Of a stretch of DNA of 8,643 nucleotides, positions 1-5,413 are shown piece by piece. The stretch is taken from contig DASTSM010000173.1 in assembly GCA_035760685.1 (NCBI GenBank), positions 1-8,643 on the forward strand, given 5' to 3'. Source of the DNA: ZC4RG20 sp035760685. GTDB taxonomy: Bacteria > Pseudomonadota > Gammaproteobacteria > Steroidobacterales > Rariloculaceae. Position numbers and translations under genes: made by a program. The first letter of the stretch is position 1. Every line of letters begins with the position of its first letter. Under the pieces are notes generated by a model. It saw nothing but the letters and a program-made list of their open reading frames with translations, ran no database searches and was not told the DNA's origin.

Positions 1-78
1 CGCGCCGAGGAAGCCGAGCTCGTGCCGCTCGATGACGTCGTCGACTTCCTGGCCGCGAGGACGCGCAAGGGGCCATGA
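1..78 (+). CDS. C-terminal end of a truncated upstream protein, possibly ProS
   Basis: An open frame enters at base 1 and stops with TGA at 76-78, giving 25 residues that begin RAEEAELVPLDDVV. The stop overlaps the start of the next gene (ATGA), which supports a real coding end and a shared transcript. The tail is too short for a firm identification. An acidic stretch followed by a helix of the type LVPLDDVVDFL is compatible with the end of a bacterial prolyl-tRNA synthetase, and I recall proS lying beside a lytic transglycosylase gene in some gammaproteobacteria. That is inference only; the rest of the gene lies outside the window. Confidence 0.55.
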   Translation, partial: RAEEAELVPLDDVVDFLAARTRKGP

Positions 79-668
79 GACCCGTAGGCGCGGTCCTCGT
101 CGCGCTCGCGGGGCTCGCCTGCTCGGCCGTGTCCGCCGCCGAGCCCGTTTATCAAGACGCTCGATCGGGCCCGGATCCCGCGCTGCGCGCCGTCTTGATC
201 AAGGCCGTGCGCGAAGACAACGGCTTCGTGGACCGCTTCGACGCCGAAGTCTGGTACACGGACATGTCGCAGCGCCTCGCGAAGCAGGTGCCGGATCCCG
301 AGGAGCGCATCAAGATCCTCCAGGCCGTGCATCGGCAGGCGACGCACGCGAACCTGCCTCCGGAGCTCGTGCTCGCGGTCATCGACGTCGAGAGCAACTT
401 CGACCGCTTCGCGATCTCGGCGTCGAGCGCGCTCGGTCTCATGCAGGTCATGCCTTTCTGGGTCAAGGAGGTCGGCCGCAAGGACATGAACCTCCTTTTC
501 AACATCGACTTCAACGTGCTGCTCGGCTGCCAAATCCTCAAGTACTACCTCGATCTCGAGCACGGAGACCTCGTCAAGGGCCTCGCGCGCTACAACGGCA
601 GCATCGGACGGCGCAACTACGCGGATCGCGTGATGGATCGGCTCCGCAAGAAGTGGTTCAAGTCGTAA
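75..668 (+). CDS. Secreted lytic transglycosylase, SLT domain
   Basis: This 197-residue protein should cleave the glycan strand of peptidoglycan in the periplasm, between MurNAc and GlcNAc, leaving anhydro-MurNAc ends. Residues 1-22 form a signal peptide (hydrophobic core about 5-18, likely cut after a Ser-Ala or Ala-Ala at 20-22). There is no lipobox Cys at the cleavage site, so I expect a soluble periplasmic protein. The SLT domain spans roughly 93-185: LPPELVLAVIDVESNFD contains the catalytic Glu at 106, SALGLMQVMP is at 118-127 and ARYNGS at 171-176, all signatures of this family. The start ATG overlaps the upstream stop (ATGA) and has AAGGGG a few bases before it, so it is probably the distal gene of a transcript entering from the left. 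It is short for the family, without an extra domain such as LysM. The exact subfamily is not resolved. Confidence 0.9.
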   Translation: MRPVGAVLVALAGLACSAVSAAEPVYQDARSGPDPALRAVLIKAVREDNGFVDRFDAEVWYTDMSQRLAKQVPDPEERIKILQAVHRQATHANLPPELVLAVIDVESNFDRFAISASSALGLMQVMPFWVKEVGRKDMNLLFNIDFNVLLGCQILKYYLDLEHGDLVKGLARYNGSIGRRNYADRVMDRLRKKWFKS

Positions 669-674
669 GTGAAA

Positions 675-695
675 AAATGGGGTCAGACCCCATTT
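675..695. repeat. Palindromic repeat, copy 1 of 3
   Basis: A 10-nt arm AAATGGGGTC, one central base (A) and the exact reverse complement of the arm. It begins 6 nt after the stop codon of the lytic transglycosylase gene. On the minus strand the hairpin is followed by a run of six T (plus-strand A at 672-677), the shape of an intrinsic terminator for minus-strand transcripts from acyP. The GGGGTC/GACCCC core resembles REP-type dispersed palindromes of gammaproteobacteria; no REP-associated transposase gene is in the window. Confidence 0.85.
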
Positions 696-712
696 CTTCG
701 TGCGGCCAGGGA

Positions 713-733
713 AAATGGGGTCAGACCCCATTT
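713..733. repeat. Palindromic repeat, copy 2 of 3
   Basis: Identical in all 21 positions to copy 1, including the central A, and 38 nt further on. The left flank (GGCCAGGGA) resembles the left flank of copy 3 (GGGCCGGGA), so the repeated unit is a little larger than the palindrome. It lies in the middle of the convergent gap between the lytic transglycosylase and acylphosphatase genes. Confidence 0.85.
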
Positions 734-776
734 ATCGAGACGCCATTTTTTCGCGGGGCCCAGTTCTCGGGCCGGG

Positions 777-799
777 AAAATGGGGTCTGACCCCATTTT
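777..799. repeat. Palindromic repeat, copy 3 of 3, central base inverted
   Basis: Both 10-nt arms are the same as in copies 1 and 2, but the central base is T, so this copy is in effect in the opposite orientation. One extra A/T pair extends the palindrome to 23 nt. It ends one base before the stop codon of acyP (801-803). On the plus strand the hairpin runs into TTTTT (796-800), which makes it a plausible intrinsic terminator for transcripts from the lytic transglycosylase side. Confidence 0.85.
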
Positions 800-800
800 T

Positions 801-1079
801 CTAGCGGATTCGGAAGCCGGGCGAGGGCTCCTCGTCGGTGTGCTCGACTTGAACGCCGGAGACGGCGGCGGCCGGCGGACCCTGCCATAGCCACTCGCAG
901 AGCGCCTCGAGCGCTTCGGCCTCGCCATGGGCGAGAACTTCCACGCGGCCGTCCCGTAGGTTCCTGGCCCAGCCCGAGACGCCGAGGCGTGCGGCCTCCT
1001 GGGCCGTCGCGGCCCGATAGTAGACGCCTTGGACGCGGCCCGAGACGAGATAGCGGACGGACTTGCGCGTCCCCGCCAC
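801..1079 (-). CDS. acyP: Acylphosphatase
   Basis: A 92-residue cytosolic enzyme that hydrolyses acyl phosphates such as acetyl phosphate or 1,3-bisphosphoglycerate to a carboxylate and phosphate. The length is typical. The signature SGRVQGVYYR (13-22) holds the phosphate-binding Arg22, and GWARNLRDGRVEV (36-48) holds the catalytic Asn40; the GP and C-terminal PGFRIR region also fit the family. The start is GTG at 1079. A strong Shine-Dalgarno sequence AAGGAG lies six bases upstream, overlapping the end of the lipoprotein gene, whose stop at 1083-1085 is only 3 nt away, so the two genes form an operon and are probably translationally coupled. The stop codon abuts palindromic repeat copy 3. 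Confidence 0.93.
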   Translation of the reverse strand: MAGTRKSVRYLVSGRVQGVYYRAATAQEAARLGVSGWARNLRDGRVEVLAHGEAEALEALCEWLWQGPPAAAVSGVQVEHTDEEPSPGFRIR

Positions 1080-1082
1080 GCG

Positions 1083-1397
1083 TCACTCCTTCTTCTGGCT
1101 TCCGGCCGCGCGCTGACTCGCTTCGAGCGCCTGGACGGCGCGGTTCTTGGCGCGGACTGCGCTGACGCGCGCGGGGCCGTAGGCCTGGTTGCGGATCTGC
1201 TCCTCGGCCTCCATGAGATAACGGCGCGCCTCGCTCAATGAATCGGGCGCCAAGCCTTCGGCGTTCGCTTGGACCGCGGCGGCGATCGCCTGCCGCGCAT
1301 CGCTCATTTCCTGCACGGGCGGCGCCGTGGCGCACGCCGCCAACCAGCAAGCGGCGACGAAAGCAGCCAGCCGGCCGTCGGCTCGTCCTCGCAACAC
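1083..1397 (-). CDS. Small lipoprotein, DUF4398-like
   Basis: A predicted envelope lipoprotein of 104 residues with no known reaction. From the GTG at 1397 the N-terminus has three Arg, a hydrophobic stretch (10-21) and a lipobox LAAC with the lipidated Cys at 22. The mature part (about 30-104) is a charged, Ala-rich helical segment with the pattern SLSEARRYLMEAEEQ, like DUF4398 lipoproteins, which are usually helical hairpins in the periplasm. GTG 1397 is preceded by purine-rich GAAGAAGAG. An alternative ATG at 1487 would give 134 residues with an unusually long, Lys-rich leader (KKRPKKRK). I prefer GTG because the ATG lies inside a possible extended -10 element. The gene is the first of a two-gene unit with acyP. 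Family assignment is from pattern, not search. Confidence 0.7.
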   Translation of the reverse strand: MLRGRADGRLAAFVAACWLAACATAPPVQEMSDARQAIAAAVQANAEGLAPDSLSEARRYLMEAEEQIRNQAYGPARVSAVRAKNRAVQALEASQRAAGSQKKE

Positions 1398-1482
1398 CGT
1401 GAGTTTTCTCTTCTTCGGGCGCTTTTTCGGGTCGGACGCCAAGGTCGACGCGTAAGCTAGCCAGGGCGATTCCTGGGCGTCA

Positions 1483-1491
1483 AGCATAGCA
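1483..1491 (-). promoter_or_regulatory. Possible extended -10 promoter for the lipoprotein-acyP unit
   Basis: Read on the minus strand, this is TGCTATGCT: an extended -10 (TG, one base, TATGCT) in the gap between two divergent genes. The best -35-like hexamer (TTTCCA, plus-strand 1509-1514) is 20 bp away, too far to be convincing, but extended -10 promoters can work without one. If used, transcription would start near 1476 and leave about 80 nt of leader before GTG 1397, ruling out ATG 1487 as the start. Confidence 0.3.
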
Positions 1492-1575
1492 CGCGCCTTT
1501 CCGCGCTCTGGAAAGCACCTACCCCCGTTCCTAAACTTCGGCCTCGACCCGAAATTGACGCCGCGGAGAACAGCC

Positions 1576-1597
1576 GGAGGCACCGAGGAGGCACCGA
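1576..1597 (+). repeat. Perfect 11-bp tandem duplication carrying the Shine-Dalgarno sequence of the arsC-like gene
   Basis: GGAGGCACCGA occurs twice back to back (1576-1586 and 1587-1597), one base before the ATG at 1599. Each unit holds GGAGG. The second GGAGG (1587-1591) is 7 nt from the start codon, the normal distance for a ribosome binding site; the first is 18 nt away and is probably a spare copy made by slippage. Confidence 0.75.
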
Positions 1598-1598
1598 C

Positions 1599-1946
1599 AT
1601 GAAAGCGACGATCTACCACAATCCCCGCTGCTCGAAATCCCGCGCGACGCTCGCGCTGCTCGAGGAGCGCGGCGACGAGCCGGCCGTCGTCGAGTATCTG
1701 AAGACGCCGCCGAGCGCGAAGGAGCTGCGCGCGCTGCTCGCGAAGCTCGGCATCGCCGCGAAGGACTTGATCCGCACCAACGAGCCCGACTGGAAGGCCA
1801 GCGGCTTGAGCCTCGACTCTCCGGAGCGCGAGCTCATCGACCTCATGGTCCAGCATCCGATCCTCATCGAGCGGCCGATCGTCGTCGTCGGCGATCGTGC
1901 GCGCATCGGCCGGCCGCCCGAGCGCGTGCTGGAGCTCTTCGAGTGA
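1599..1946 (+). CDS. ArsC/YfgD-type glutaredoxin-dependent reductase
   Basis: A 115-residue thioredoxin-fold protein of the ArsC family. Members with confirmed activity reduce arsenate to arsenite using glutathione and glutaredoxin. YHNPRCSKSR (6-15) holds the catalytic Cys11; Arg59 (LIRT), Arg92 (HPILIERPIVV) and Arg102 (ARIGRPPE) match the oxyanion-binding arginines. Length and sequence are closest to E. coli YfgD, a chromosomal paralogue whose physiological substrate is uncertain. There is no arsR, arsB or other ars gene next to it, and it is followed by wrbA and DUF2069 as in other gammaproteobacteria. I therefore read it as a housekeeping paralogue, not part of a resistance operon. The start ATG has a clear GGAGG upstream. 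Its stop overlaps the wrbA start (GTGA). Confidence 0.9.
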   Translation: MKATIYHNPRCSKSRATLALLEERGDEPAVVEYLKTPPSAKELRALLAKLGIAAKDLIRTNEPDWKASGLSLDSPERELIDLMVQHPILIERPIVVVGDRARIGRPPERVLELFE

Positions 1947-2536
1947 GCGAAACGGAGATCCTGGTCCTTTATTACTCCCGCAGCGGCCGCACGGCCGCGC
2001 TCGCGCGCCAGTGCGCGCGCGGCGTCGAGAGCGCGGGCGCCGAGGCGCGCGTCCGGACCGTGCCGGCGGTCTCGACGACGACCGAGGCGACGGCCGCCGA
2101 GATCCCCGCCGAGGGCCCGCCCTACGCGCGGCCCTCGGACCTCGCCGCGTGCGACGGCTTGCTGCTCGGCAGCCCGACGCGCTTCGGCAACATGGCCGCG
2201 CCGCTCAAGTACTTTTTGGACTCGACGGGCGACCTTTGGCTCGGCGGCGCGCTCGTCGATAAGCCCGCGGGCGTCTTCACGTCGACATCCTCGGCCCACG
2301 GCGGCCAGGAGACCACGCTGCTGACGATGGCCCTGCCGCTGATCCACCACGGCATGGTCTGGGTCGGGATCCCGTATACGGAGGCGGGTCTGTTCGAGAC
2401 TCGGACGGGCGGGTCGCCTTACGGCGCGTCGCACGTCGGGAGCGCGTGGAACCCGGAGCTCTCGCGTCACGAAAGCGAGCTCGCGCAGGCGCTCGGAAGG
2501 CGCGTCGCGAGCCTCGCGCGCCGCCTCAAGCGCTGA
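1943..2536 (+). CDS. wrbA: NAD(P)H:quinone oxidoreductase, WrbA-type flavoprotein
   Basis: A 197-residue cytosolic FMN protein of the flavodoxin-like WrbA family, which reduces quinones by two electrons with NAD(P)H and avoids semiquinone radicals. The FMN phosphate loop is YSRSGRTA (11-18). GSPTRFGNMAAPLKYFLD (76-93) and SSAHGGQETT (116-125) are the two other FMN-contact segments that define the family, and the HHGMVWVGIPY stretch (135-145) is also typical. The start is GTG at 1943, overlapping the TGA of the upstream gene by 4 nt, so the two are probably translationally coupled. The pair suggests redox housekeeping, but no joint function is shown. Length is normal for the family. Confidence 0.93.
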   Translation: MSETEILVLYYSRSGRTAALARQCARGVESAGAEARVRTVPAVSTTTEATAAEIPAEGPPYARPSDLAACDGLLLGSPTRFGNMAAPLKYFLDSTGDLWLGGALVDKPAGVFTSTSSAHGGQETTLLTMALPLIHHGMVWVGIPYTEAGLFETRTGGSPYGASHVGSAWNPELSRHESELAQALGRRVASLARRLKR

Positions 2537-2554
2537 GCGTACGGCGCGAACGCG

Positions 2555-2890
2555 ATGCGCGGCTCTTCGGCTCTCGAGCGCGGCCTGCTCGCCGTGCATG
2601 CGGTGCTGCTGGTCTCGGCGCTCGCCGCCGTCGTCGCGAGCGCCCATTCAGCACCCGTCCGTGCGCTGCTCGGCGCCGCCGCGGCCGCCCCTCTCTTGGC
2701 CGTGCTGCCGGGCCTTTACCGCGGCAGCGTGCGGACCTACCAGTGGACCGGCCTCCTCATGGTGCTCTTCGCCGGAGCCGCCACCGTCGAGACGGTCGCG
2801 ACGCTCGGGCGATCGCCTCTAGTCAGCCTCATGCTGCTCGCCTCGCTCCTCGAGCTCGCCCTGCTCTTCGTCTTGACGCGCCGGCGCTGA
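2555..2890 (+). CDS. DUF2069 family inner-membrane protein
   Basis: A 111-residue hydrophobic protein with about four membrane segments (roughly 11-29, 35-51, 64-84 and 89-107) and an Arg-rich C-terminus (TRRR). The LPGLYRGSVRTYQW loop (51-64) matches the conserved part of DUF2069 as I know it; the function is unknown. It follows wrbA by 18 nt and is the last gene of this plus-strand unit. No strong ribosome binding site is seen, so translation may depend on upstream ribosomes. The last 23 codons plus stop overlap the 3' end of hda on the other strand (2819-2890). Confidence 0.82.
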   Translation: MRGSSALERGLLAVHAVLLVSALAAVVASAHSAPVRALLGAAAAAPLLAVLPGLYRGSVRTYQWTGLLMVLFAGAATVETVATLGRSPLVSLMLLASLLELALLFVLTRRR

Positions 2891-3580
2891 CGCCGACCGC
2901 CCCAGGATCTCGCGCACGAACGGCAGCGTGAGGCGCCGCTGCGCCGCGAGCGACGCCGCGTCGAGCCGCTCGATCCACGCGACGAGCGCGCCCATCTCCC
3001 GCGGCAGCCGCGACTGTAGAAAGCGCGCGGCGGCGGCGTCGAGCCATAGCCCGCGGTGCCGAGCGTGCCGGTGCAGCGCCTCGACGAGATCCGCGTCCGC
3101 GAGCGGCTGGAGACGATAGACGGCCGCGCCCGCCGCGCGCGAAGCGAGATCGGGCAGCGCGAAGCCCGCGGCCGCCGGCGCGGCCTCGCCTGCCATGAGC
3201 AGCGCCCGCTCGCGCGACTGAAACTCGTTGAGCGCCCGGAACAGCTCCGCTTCCCAAGCCGGGCTTCCGGCCGCGCGCGGCACGTCGTCGAGCGCGAGCA
3301 CGTCGAGCGCGTCGAGCCCCGCGAGCAGCCCGGGCTCGACGTCGGGCGCGCCGAGCGGCAGATACATCGCGCGTCTCCCGGCGGCGCCGGCCGTTCTGCA
3401 CGCCGCTTGCAGCACGTGACTCTTGCCGCTGCCGCGCGGGCCGCAGAGCCAGACGGCGCCGCCGCTCTCGCCGGACGCGAGCGCCTTCGCGTGCGCGAGC
3501 CCAGCCGCATTCGCGCCCTCGACGAAAGTCTCGAGCACGGCGTGGCTCTCGAGGCGGAGAGCGAGCGGCAGCTGAGCCAT
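2819..3580 (-). CDS. hda: DnaA regulatory inactivator Hda
   Basis: A 253-residue AAA+ protein related to the DnaA ATPase domain. With the DNA-loaded sliding clamp, Hda promotes hydrolysis of DnaA-bound ATP and so limits re-initiation of replication. QLPLAL at 3-8 is the clamp-binding motif. Walker A is GPRGSGKSH (47-55), Walker B VLALDDV (94-100), and LASRAAGAAVYRLQPL (145-160) carries the arginine finger (Arg148). The end of the family core is recognisable as RRLTLPFVREIL (215-226). After it comes a 27-residue, Glu-rich, low-complexity tail not expected from E. coli Hda; nearly all of it is encoded antisense to the end of the DUF2069 gene. The start ATG has GGAGGAG about 8 nt upstream. It is the third gene of the DUF2066 - CDP-alcohol phosphatidyltransferase - hda unit, 34 nt behind its neighbour. 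Confidence 0.92.
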   Translation of the reverse strand: MAQLPLALRLESHAVLETFVEGANAAGLAHAKALASGESGGAVWLCGPRGSGKSHVLQAACRTAGAAGRRAMYLPLGAPDVEPGLLAGLDALDVLALDDVPRAAGSPAWEAELFRALNEFQSRERALLMAGEAAPAAAGFALPDLASRAAGAAVYRLQPLADADLVEALHRHARHRGLWLDAAAARFLQSRLPREMGALVAWIERLDAASLAAQRRLTLPFVREILGRSASAPARQDEEQGELEERGEQHEAD

Positions 3581-3614
3581 GCGGCCTTCTCCTCCGGCGC
3601 GCCGTGCGCTTAAG

Positions 3615-4172
3615 TCAGCGCTCGGCGTGCGTGACGAGCCATGCGCGCTTGCTCCAGCGCAGCACGTAGTTCAATCCGCTCGCGATGCTCGTGAAGACGA
3701 CGGCCGCGCCGAGCAGCTGGAGCGAGATCTCGGGCGGCCATGCGTAAGCCGCGTTCGTCATCGTGAAGAGAATGAACGCGAGCTGGCACGCCGTGTTGAG
3801 CTTGCTGATCGACGAGGGCTGGCCGTGCACGGGCTCGACGAAGAGCTGATAGGCGATCGCGCCCAAAACGATGACGACGTCGCGCAGCACGACGATGGCG
3901 GTCAAGCCGATCGGCACGACGCCGAGGTAAGTCAACGTCACGAACACGCTCACGACGAGCAGCTTGTCGGCCGCGGGATCGAGCAGGCTGCCGAGCCGCG
4001 TGCGCCAATCGAATGTCTTCGCGAGAAAGCCGTCGAGCGCGTCGGAGCCGCCCGCGACGAGAATGAGCCAGAGCGCAACGGCGAATTCGCGATGGAGCAG
4101 CGCGACCACGAGCGGCACGACGAGCGCCATGCGCACGATGCAGACGGCGTTCGGCAGCCACCTAAGGCTCAT
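3615..4172 (-). CDS. CDP-alcohol phosphatidyltransferase (PgsA/Cls-like)
   Basis: A 185-residue polytopic inner-membrane enzyme that should transfer a phosphatidyl group from a CDP-diacylglycerol donor to an alcohol, in phospholipid synthesis. The CDP-alcohol signature is at 44-69: D44, D47-G48, A51, G61, D65 and D69 are all present, with Lys52 where the general pattern has Arg (DGFLAK rather than DGFLAR). About four to six membrane helices follow. The acceptor cannot be read from sequence: phosphatidylglycerophosphate synthase (PgsA) and eukaryotic-like cardiolipin synthase share this fold. The ATG at 4172 overlaps the stop of the DUF2066 gene (ATGA), so these two are coupled. Much longer readings of this frame to the left of the gene's start are shadows of DUF2066. 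Confidence 0.9.
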   Translation of the reverse strand: MSLRWLPNAVCIVRMALVVPLVVALLHREFAVALWLILVAGGSDALDGFLAKTFDWRTRLGSLLDPAADKLLVVSVFVTLTYLGVVPIGLTAIVVLRDVVIVLGAIAYQLFVEPVHGQPSSISKLNTACQLAFILFTMTNAAYAWPPEISLQLLGAAVVFTSIASGLNYVLRWSKRAWLVTHAER

Positions 4173-5263
4173 TGCCGGGGAGCGGAGCGGGCGACCTTGA
4201 AGACGAGACTGTTGGAGTCGCCCGTCTGGGAAAATCCGGGCGCCGGATCGGCCGGCTCGAGCACGCGCCCGAGCGAGAACATGCGCTCGATGACGCCCGC
4301 ATCGCCGCGCGCCGCGACGCGCAACGTCATGACGTCGCCGTCGACGCCGTCGACGTCGATGCTTTGCAAGCTGCTGAGCCCGTCGAGGTAGCTCATGACG
4401 CGGCCGTAGTCCTCGAGGCTCTCGACGTCCTGAACGATGACGCGCAGCGTGCGCACGCCGCCGACGACGCCGAACTCCTGCGCATACTGATCCGCCGTCC
4501 ACTGCAGGCCTTCGGCCACGTCCTGGCTCGCGCTGACCGCGCGCCCGCCGCCGCGAAGCAGCGTCCACTGCACGGTCGGGCCCACGTCGCCCACGAGCAA
4601 TCGCCCGACGAGGATCGCGTCGGCCGCGTAGCGCTGGGAGGCCTGCTCGATGCGATCGTCGTAGCCGCCCCAAACGTCGATGAAGCTCACGGCGGAGAGG
4701 TCCTGGAGGTCGAGCAAGGGCAGCGCGATCGGCAGACCGCGCTCGCTCGCGACGTCGGCGAGCTGCATCCGGATCTCGTCCGTCAGCGCCGCCATTTCGG
4801 GGCTCAGCGCCGTGTCCGAGGCGCCGGCACCGAGCAGCGTGCGCTCGCCGCGCCCGCTGTCGATGGCGAGCCAGATCAGCGTGAGCGGGCGCTCCGGCCC
4901 CCAAATCCGCCGGCCCCGCGACTGCAGCTCGCTGTTGACGGCGCTCGAGAGGAAGCCGACCTGCACGCGCCCGCCGTCGAGCGTCGCGTACGAGCTCACG
5001 TAGCGGGCAGCGTCGGCGATCATGCTCTGCAGGTCCGGCTCGAGCGCCGCCCCGCGATTGCCCGTCACGCGCTCGAGCAGCTGCCCCATCGCCGCCTGCT
5101 CGGCGGCCGCGCGCGTGCTCGGCGCGCCGGGCTCGGGCATGACCGTCGGCCTGTAGAGATCCTGGAAGGTGATCGCGTGCGCCGGCGAGACGGCGAGCGC
5201 GAAGAGCGACACGAGCAGCGCGGCCGCCGCGTCCCTGCACGTGCTGCACGTTATGCTCGCCAT
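4169..5263 (-). CDS. Secreted DUF2066 family protein
   Basis: A 364-residue protein of unknown function, likely periplasmic. From ATG 5263 the first 30 residues are a signal peptide (hydrophobic AAAALLVSLFALAV, predicted cut after SPAHA). The mature part begins ITFQDLYRPTV. It contains AAAEQAAMGQLLERVTGN and RPLTLIWLAID, which fit DUF2066 (an A-x(n)-L-x-R-x-TG segment followed by an LxWLA strand), and a later region with repeated beta/alpha pattern. ATG 5263 has AGGA about 6 nt upstream. ATG 5329 (GGGGGGCAGGG upstream) would add 22 residues rich in Arg and cannot be excluded; the n-region from 5263 is weakly charged. It is the first gene of the unit with the phosphatidyltransferase and hda, and is divergent from purM, as in other gammaproteobacteria. 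Confidence 0.83.
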   Translation of the reverse strand: MASITCSTCRDAAAALLVSLFALAVSPAHAITFQDLYRPTVMPEPGAPSTRAAAEQAAMGQLLERVTGNRGAALEPDLQSMIADAARYVSSYATLDGGRVQVGFLSSAVNSELQSRGRRIWGPERPLTLIWLAIDSGRGERTLLGAGASDTALSPEMAALTDEIRMQLADVASERGLPIALPLLDLQDLSAVSFIDVWGGYDDRIEQASQRYAADAILVGRLLVGDVGPTVQWTLLRGGGRAVSASQDVAEGLQWTADQYAQEFGVVGGVRTLRVIVQDVESLEDYGRVMSYLDGLSSLQSIDVDGVDGDVMTLRVAARGDAGVIERMFSLGRVLEPADPAPGFSQTGDSNSLVFKVARSAPRQ

Positions 5264-5359
5264 GCGCTTCCTGCGCCTCAGCCCCGGCCGTCGCACCATC
5301 GCCCGCACGGACGCCCAGCGTCGTTCCATCGAACCCTGCCCCCCTAGAGTGACGTCGCG

Positions 5360-5366
5360 TATTATA
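5360..5366. promoter_or_regulatory. Shared -10 element between divergent DUF2066 and purM
   Basis: In a GC-rich gap, TATTATA stands out. On the minus strand it gives a perfect TATAAT (5366 down to 5361) facing DUF2066; on the plus strand TATTAT (5360-5365) faces purM. No good -35 hexamer is present at 16-18 bp on either side, so strength and direction are uncertain. Predicted starts would lie near 5354 (minus) and 5372 (plus), leaving leaders short enough for both genes. Confidence 0.4.
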
Positions 5367-5413
5367 GCGGCCCTCGGCGCGACCCCGCCTAAATGCCGCA
5401 CTCGCCGCACTCC

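Noticed and set aside
32..790. A 252-codon plus-strand frame over the lytic transglycosylase gene that runs through the palindromic repeats
   Set aside because: It is in a different frame from the SLT-domain protein, has no recognisable motif and is very Arg rich.
1555..1560. TTGACG as a -35 box for the arsC-like gene
   Set aside because: A -10 at 16-18 bp would fall in the ribosome binding site, and nothing there resembles TATAAT.
1599..1946. Arsenic resistance operon
   Set aside because: Only an ArsC-family gene is present. No arsR, arsB/acr3 or arsA is nearby and the neighbours are housekeeping genes, so the YfgD-type reading fits better.
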